Below, piece by piece: positions 61,876 through 64,000 of a stretch of DNA of 64,000 nucleotides. Numbering within the stretch: position 1 is the stretch's first letter; the number at the start of each line of letters is the position of its first letter. A model generated the notes under the pieces. The model did not search any database, was not told the origin of the DNA, and was given only the letters and a program-made list of their open reading frames with translations. The position numbers were made by a program, and so were the translations under genes. Location: the NCBI RefSeq assembly GCF_042648805.1, contig NZ_JBHRXZ010000027.1:1-64000 (forward strand), written 5' to 3'. Source of the stretch: Azomonas tarimensis. GTDB taxonomy: Bacteria; Pseudomonadota; Gammaproteobacteria; Pseudomonadales; Pseudomonadaceae.

Positions 61876-63159
61876 ATGAAAAGACCTTGCTCCATTTCTC
61901 GTCTGGCCCTGTCCATCGCGGCCCTGGCGCCGCTGTCCGCGGCCGTTGCCCAAGAGGGCTTCATCGAAGGTGCCAGCGCAACCTTGCAGGCACGCAACTA
62001 CTACTTCAGCCGGGATTTCTCCGACATCGTCGGCCCCAACCAGCAATCCAAGGCAGAGGAGTGGGCCCAGGGCTTTCGCCTGGATTTTCGCTCCGGCTAT
62101 ACCGCCGGTACCGTCGGTTTGGGTGTCGATGTGATCGGCCAGCTGGGCATCAAGCTCGACAGCAGCCCGGACCGGGTCAACACGGGCCTGCTGCCCACCG
62201 GCTCCGATGGTCGGGCGGCAGACGAGTACAGCCGCCTGGGCGCTGCGCTGAAGGCGCGGGTGTCAGGCACTGAACTGCGGGTTGGCGAGCTGGTGCCCAG
62301 CCTGCCGGTACTGGTCCACAGTGACATCCGCCTGCTGCCGCCCACCTACCAGGGCGCCAGCATCCTGTCCCGGGAGATCGAGGGGCTGACCCTGCAGGGT
62401 GGCCAACTGCGCTCCACCAGCCTGCGCAACGAGGCGGGTGATGACCGAATGCTCGCCATGCTCGGCCATCTGCCGCAACGCGCCGCCTCCAGCGACCGCT
62501 TCAACTACGCCGGGGCCGACTACGCCTTCGGCAACGGGCGCACCACCGCAGGCGTCTGGTACGCCCAGCTGGAGGATCTGTACAACCAGCGCTTCGTCAG
62601 CTTCAAGCACGTCGAACCGATAGGCGAGGACTGGGCACTGAGCGCCAACATCGGTTTCTACGATTCGCGCGACGACGGCGACAGCCTGATCGGCCGGGTG
62701 GACAACCAGGCCCTGTTCTCGCTGCTATCGGCCCAGTACGGCGGCCATACGGTATATCTCGGCTACCAGGCGATGTTCGGCGATACCGCCTTCCCGCGAG
62801 TCTTCGCCAATGTCTCGCCCTTGGGCAACGAGGTGCCTACCTTCGAGTTCGCTTCCGCCGATCAGCGCTCCTGGCAAGCCCGCTACGACTACAACTTCGC
62901 CGCCCTCGGCGTGCCTGGCCTGATCGCCGGGGTGCGCTACATCCGTGGTGACAACGTCGATGTGCAGGCCACCAACCGCGGCGGTCCGCGCTACGAAGGA
63001 CGCGACTGGGAACGCGACCTGGACGTCGGATACACCGTCCAGAACGGCCCGCTGAAGAACCTCAACATCCGTGTGCGCAACGTCACGGCGCGCTCCAACT
63101 ACCGCACCGACATTGATGAGAACCGGCTGATCTTCAACTACACCTGGCAGCTGCTCTAG
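61876..63159 (+). CDS. benF: OprD-family outer-membrane porin BenF
   Basis: A 427-residue porin with a signal peptide ending AAVAQ-EG. OprD landmarks are RNYYFSRDFSD, EWAQGFRLDFRSGYTAGTVG and GELVPSLPVLVHSDIRLLPP. The C-terminal Leu follows aromatic-ending strands (LIFNYTWQLL), a variant of the usual terminal Phe. It should let benzoate across the outer membrane. I start at 61876, preceded by AAAAGAGA. Confidence 0.92.
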   Translation: MKRPCSISRLALSIAALAPLSAAVAQEGFIEGASATLQARNYYFSRDFSDIVGPNQQSKAEEWAQGFRLDFRSGYTAGTVGLGVDVIGQLGIKLDSSPDRVNTGLLPTGSDGRAADEYSRLGAALKARVSGTELRVGELVPSLPVLVHSDIRLLPPTYQGASILSREIEGLTLQGGQLRSTSLRNEAGDDRMLAMLGHLPQRAASSDRFNYAGADYAFGNGRTTAGVWYAQLEDLYNQRFVSFKHVEPIGEDWALSANIGFYDSRDDGDSLIGRVDNQALFSLLSAQYGGHTVYLGYQAMFGDTAFPRVFANVSPLGNEVPTFEFASADQRSWQARYDYNFAALGVPGLIAGVRYIRGDNVDVQATNRGGPRYEGRDWERDLDVGYTVQNGPLKNLNIRVRNVTARSNYRTDIDENRLIFNYTWQLL

Positions 63160-63224
63160 GCACCTGACCCGTTCGACCCTTGCATGCATACCAACAAGCG
63201 GGCCCCGAGGCTCCGGAGTACACC

Positions 63225-64000
63225 ATGAACAAGAACAACAAGCTGGTCCCGGCACATCCGATTCTTTCCCAACTCAAGCCGCTGGCCCTGGCCCTCGGTG
63301 CGGTTGCCGCACTGATGGGTACCGCCCAGGCCCAGGAGCCGGTCAAGGTCGGCATGCTGCTGCCCTACACCGGCACCTACGCCGCCCTGGGCGAGGCGAT
63401 CACCAACGGCATGAACCTGGCGATCGAGCAGAAGGGCGGGCAATTGGGCGGACGCCCCGTGCAGATCGTCACCGTGGACAGCGAGGCCAATGCCGGCAAG
63501 GCCGTGCAGAACATGCAGAAGCTGATCTCCGGGGCCAAGGTCGACGTGGTGATCGGCCCGGTGCATTCCGGGGTCGGCATGGCTGCGGTGAAGGTTGCCC
63601 GGCAGAGCGGGGTGCCGCTGATCATCACCAACGCAGGGTTCAACGCCGCCACCGGGCCGCTGTGCGCGCCCAACATCTTCCGCACCTCGTTCACGTCCTG
63701 GCAGACCGCCTACCCCATGGGCAAGGTGGCTGCCGAGCGGGGCTACAAGAATGTGGTCACCGTCGCCTGGCGCTACGGTTTCGGCACCGAGTCGGTGGAG
63801 GGCTTCAAGCAGGGCTTCGAGGAAGCGGGCGGCAAGGTCAGCAAGGAAATCTACGTGGCCTTTCCGGACGTGGAATTCCAGTCGCAGCTGACCGAGATCG
63901 CCGCGGCCAGGCCTGATGCGGTATTCGTCTTCTTTGCCGGCGGTGGCGCCGCCAAGTTCGTCCAGGACTATGCCGCGGCGGGGCTGCAGGGCCGCATTCC
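63225..64000 (+). CDS. ABC transporter substrate-binding protein (branched-chain amino acid / aromatic type), partial
   Basis: The first 258 codons are visible. A signal peptide (LALALGAVAALMGTAQAQ) is followed by a type I periplasmic binding fold: VKVGMLLPYTGTYAALGEAI, VDVVIGPVHSGVGMAAVKVA and NAGFNAATGPLCAPNIFRTS. This LivK-like group includes binding proteins for benzoate derivatives and other aromatics in catabolic clusters. Its place 65 bp after benF suggests a third uptake system for the same substrates, with permease and ATPase genes beyond the window. Confidence 0.9.
   Translation, partial: MNKNNKLVPAHPILSQLKPLALALGAVAALMGTAQAQEPVKVGMLLPYTGTYAALGEAITNGMNLAIEQKGGQLGGRPVQIVTVDSEANAGKAVQNMQKLISGAKVDVVIGPVHSGVGMAAVKVARQSGVPLIITNAGFNAATGPLCAPNIFRTSFTSWQTAYPMGKVAAERGYKNVVTVAWRYGFGTESVEGFKQGFEEAGGKVSKEIYVAFPDVEFQSQLTEIAAARPDAVFVFFAGGGAAKFVQDYAAAGLQGRI

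Overview
The window looks like a chromosome segment of a high-GC gammaproteobacterium of the Pseudomonadaceae, most likely the Pseudomonas stutzeri (Stutzerimonas) group or a close relative. The evidence is gene order: rpsU-dnaG-rpoD, tsaD, plsY, folB, a folK-like gene, cca, spoVR-yeaH-prkA, glpE-apaH-apaG-rsmA-pdxA-surA-lptD, amgK-murU-djlA, a DUF3530 gene, rpe-gph-trpE. This is the P. aeruginosa PA0576-PA0609 order as I remember it. The cowN gene and the benzoate cluster point towards diazotrophic, aromatic-degrading stutzeri-type strains. The species call is inference from context.

Layout. 0-4.4 kb, minus strand: the start of oadA, oadG, an SDR oxidoreductase and the proton-translocating transhydrogenase genes, with an in-frame TGA inside the alpha-1 gene. 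4.4-7.3 kb: a divergent LysR regulator, a vapC toxin remnant, a Fic AMP-transferase gene with two matched inverted-repeat operators, and tRNA-Ile2(CAU). 7.4-8.5 kb: cowN and a CooA-type heme regulator with a CooA box upstream of cowN. 8.5-36.7 kb: conserved housekeeping core (sigma 70, primase, tRNA modification and repair, folate, the PrkA/SpoVR stress operon, outer-membrane biogenesis, peptidoglycan recycling, trpE with a Trp-rich leader).

36.7-50.3 kb is a catabolic island read outward from 45 kb. One side carries purU-folD-soxB-soxD-soxA-soxG-iclR. The other carries glnT-glxB-glxC-glxD, with an XRE-cupin regulator between. These genes are usually named sarcosine oxidase and glutamate-synthase-like genes. 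Together they match the N-methylglutamate pathway for methylamine: gmaS makes gamma-glutamylmethylamide, mgsABC make N-methylglutamate, and mgdABCD release glutamate and a C1 unit. FolD and PurU would then take the C1 unit to formate.

50.3-64 kb is a complete upper beta-ketoadipate island: catR divergent from catBCA, then benR, benABCD, the transporters benK and benE, the porin benF and the start of an ABC transporter binding-protein gene. Benzoate would be imported, dihydroxylated, converted to catechol, and ring-cleaved through cis,cis-muconate to beta-ketoadipate enol-lactone. A CatR-type palindrome and two tandem BenR/XylS-type sites with canonical 21-bp spacing sit where the known regulators would act.
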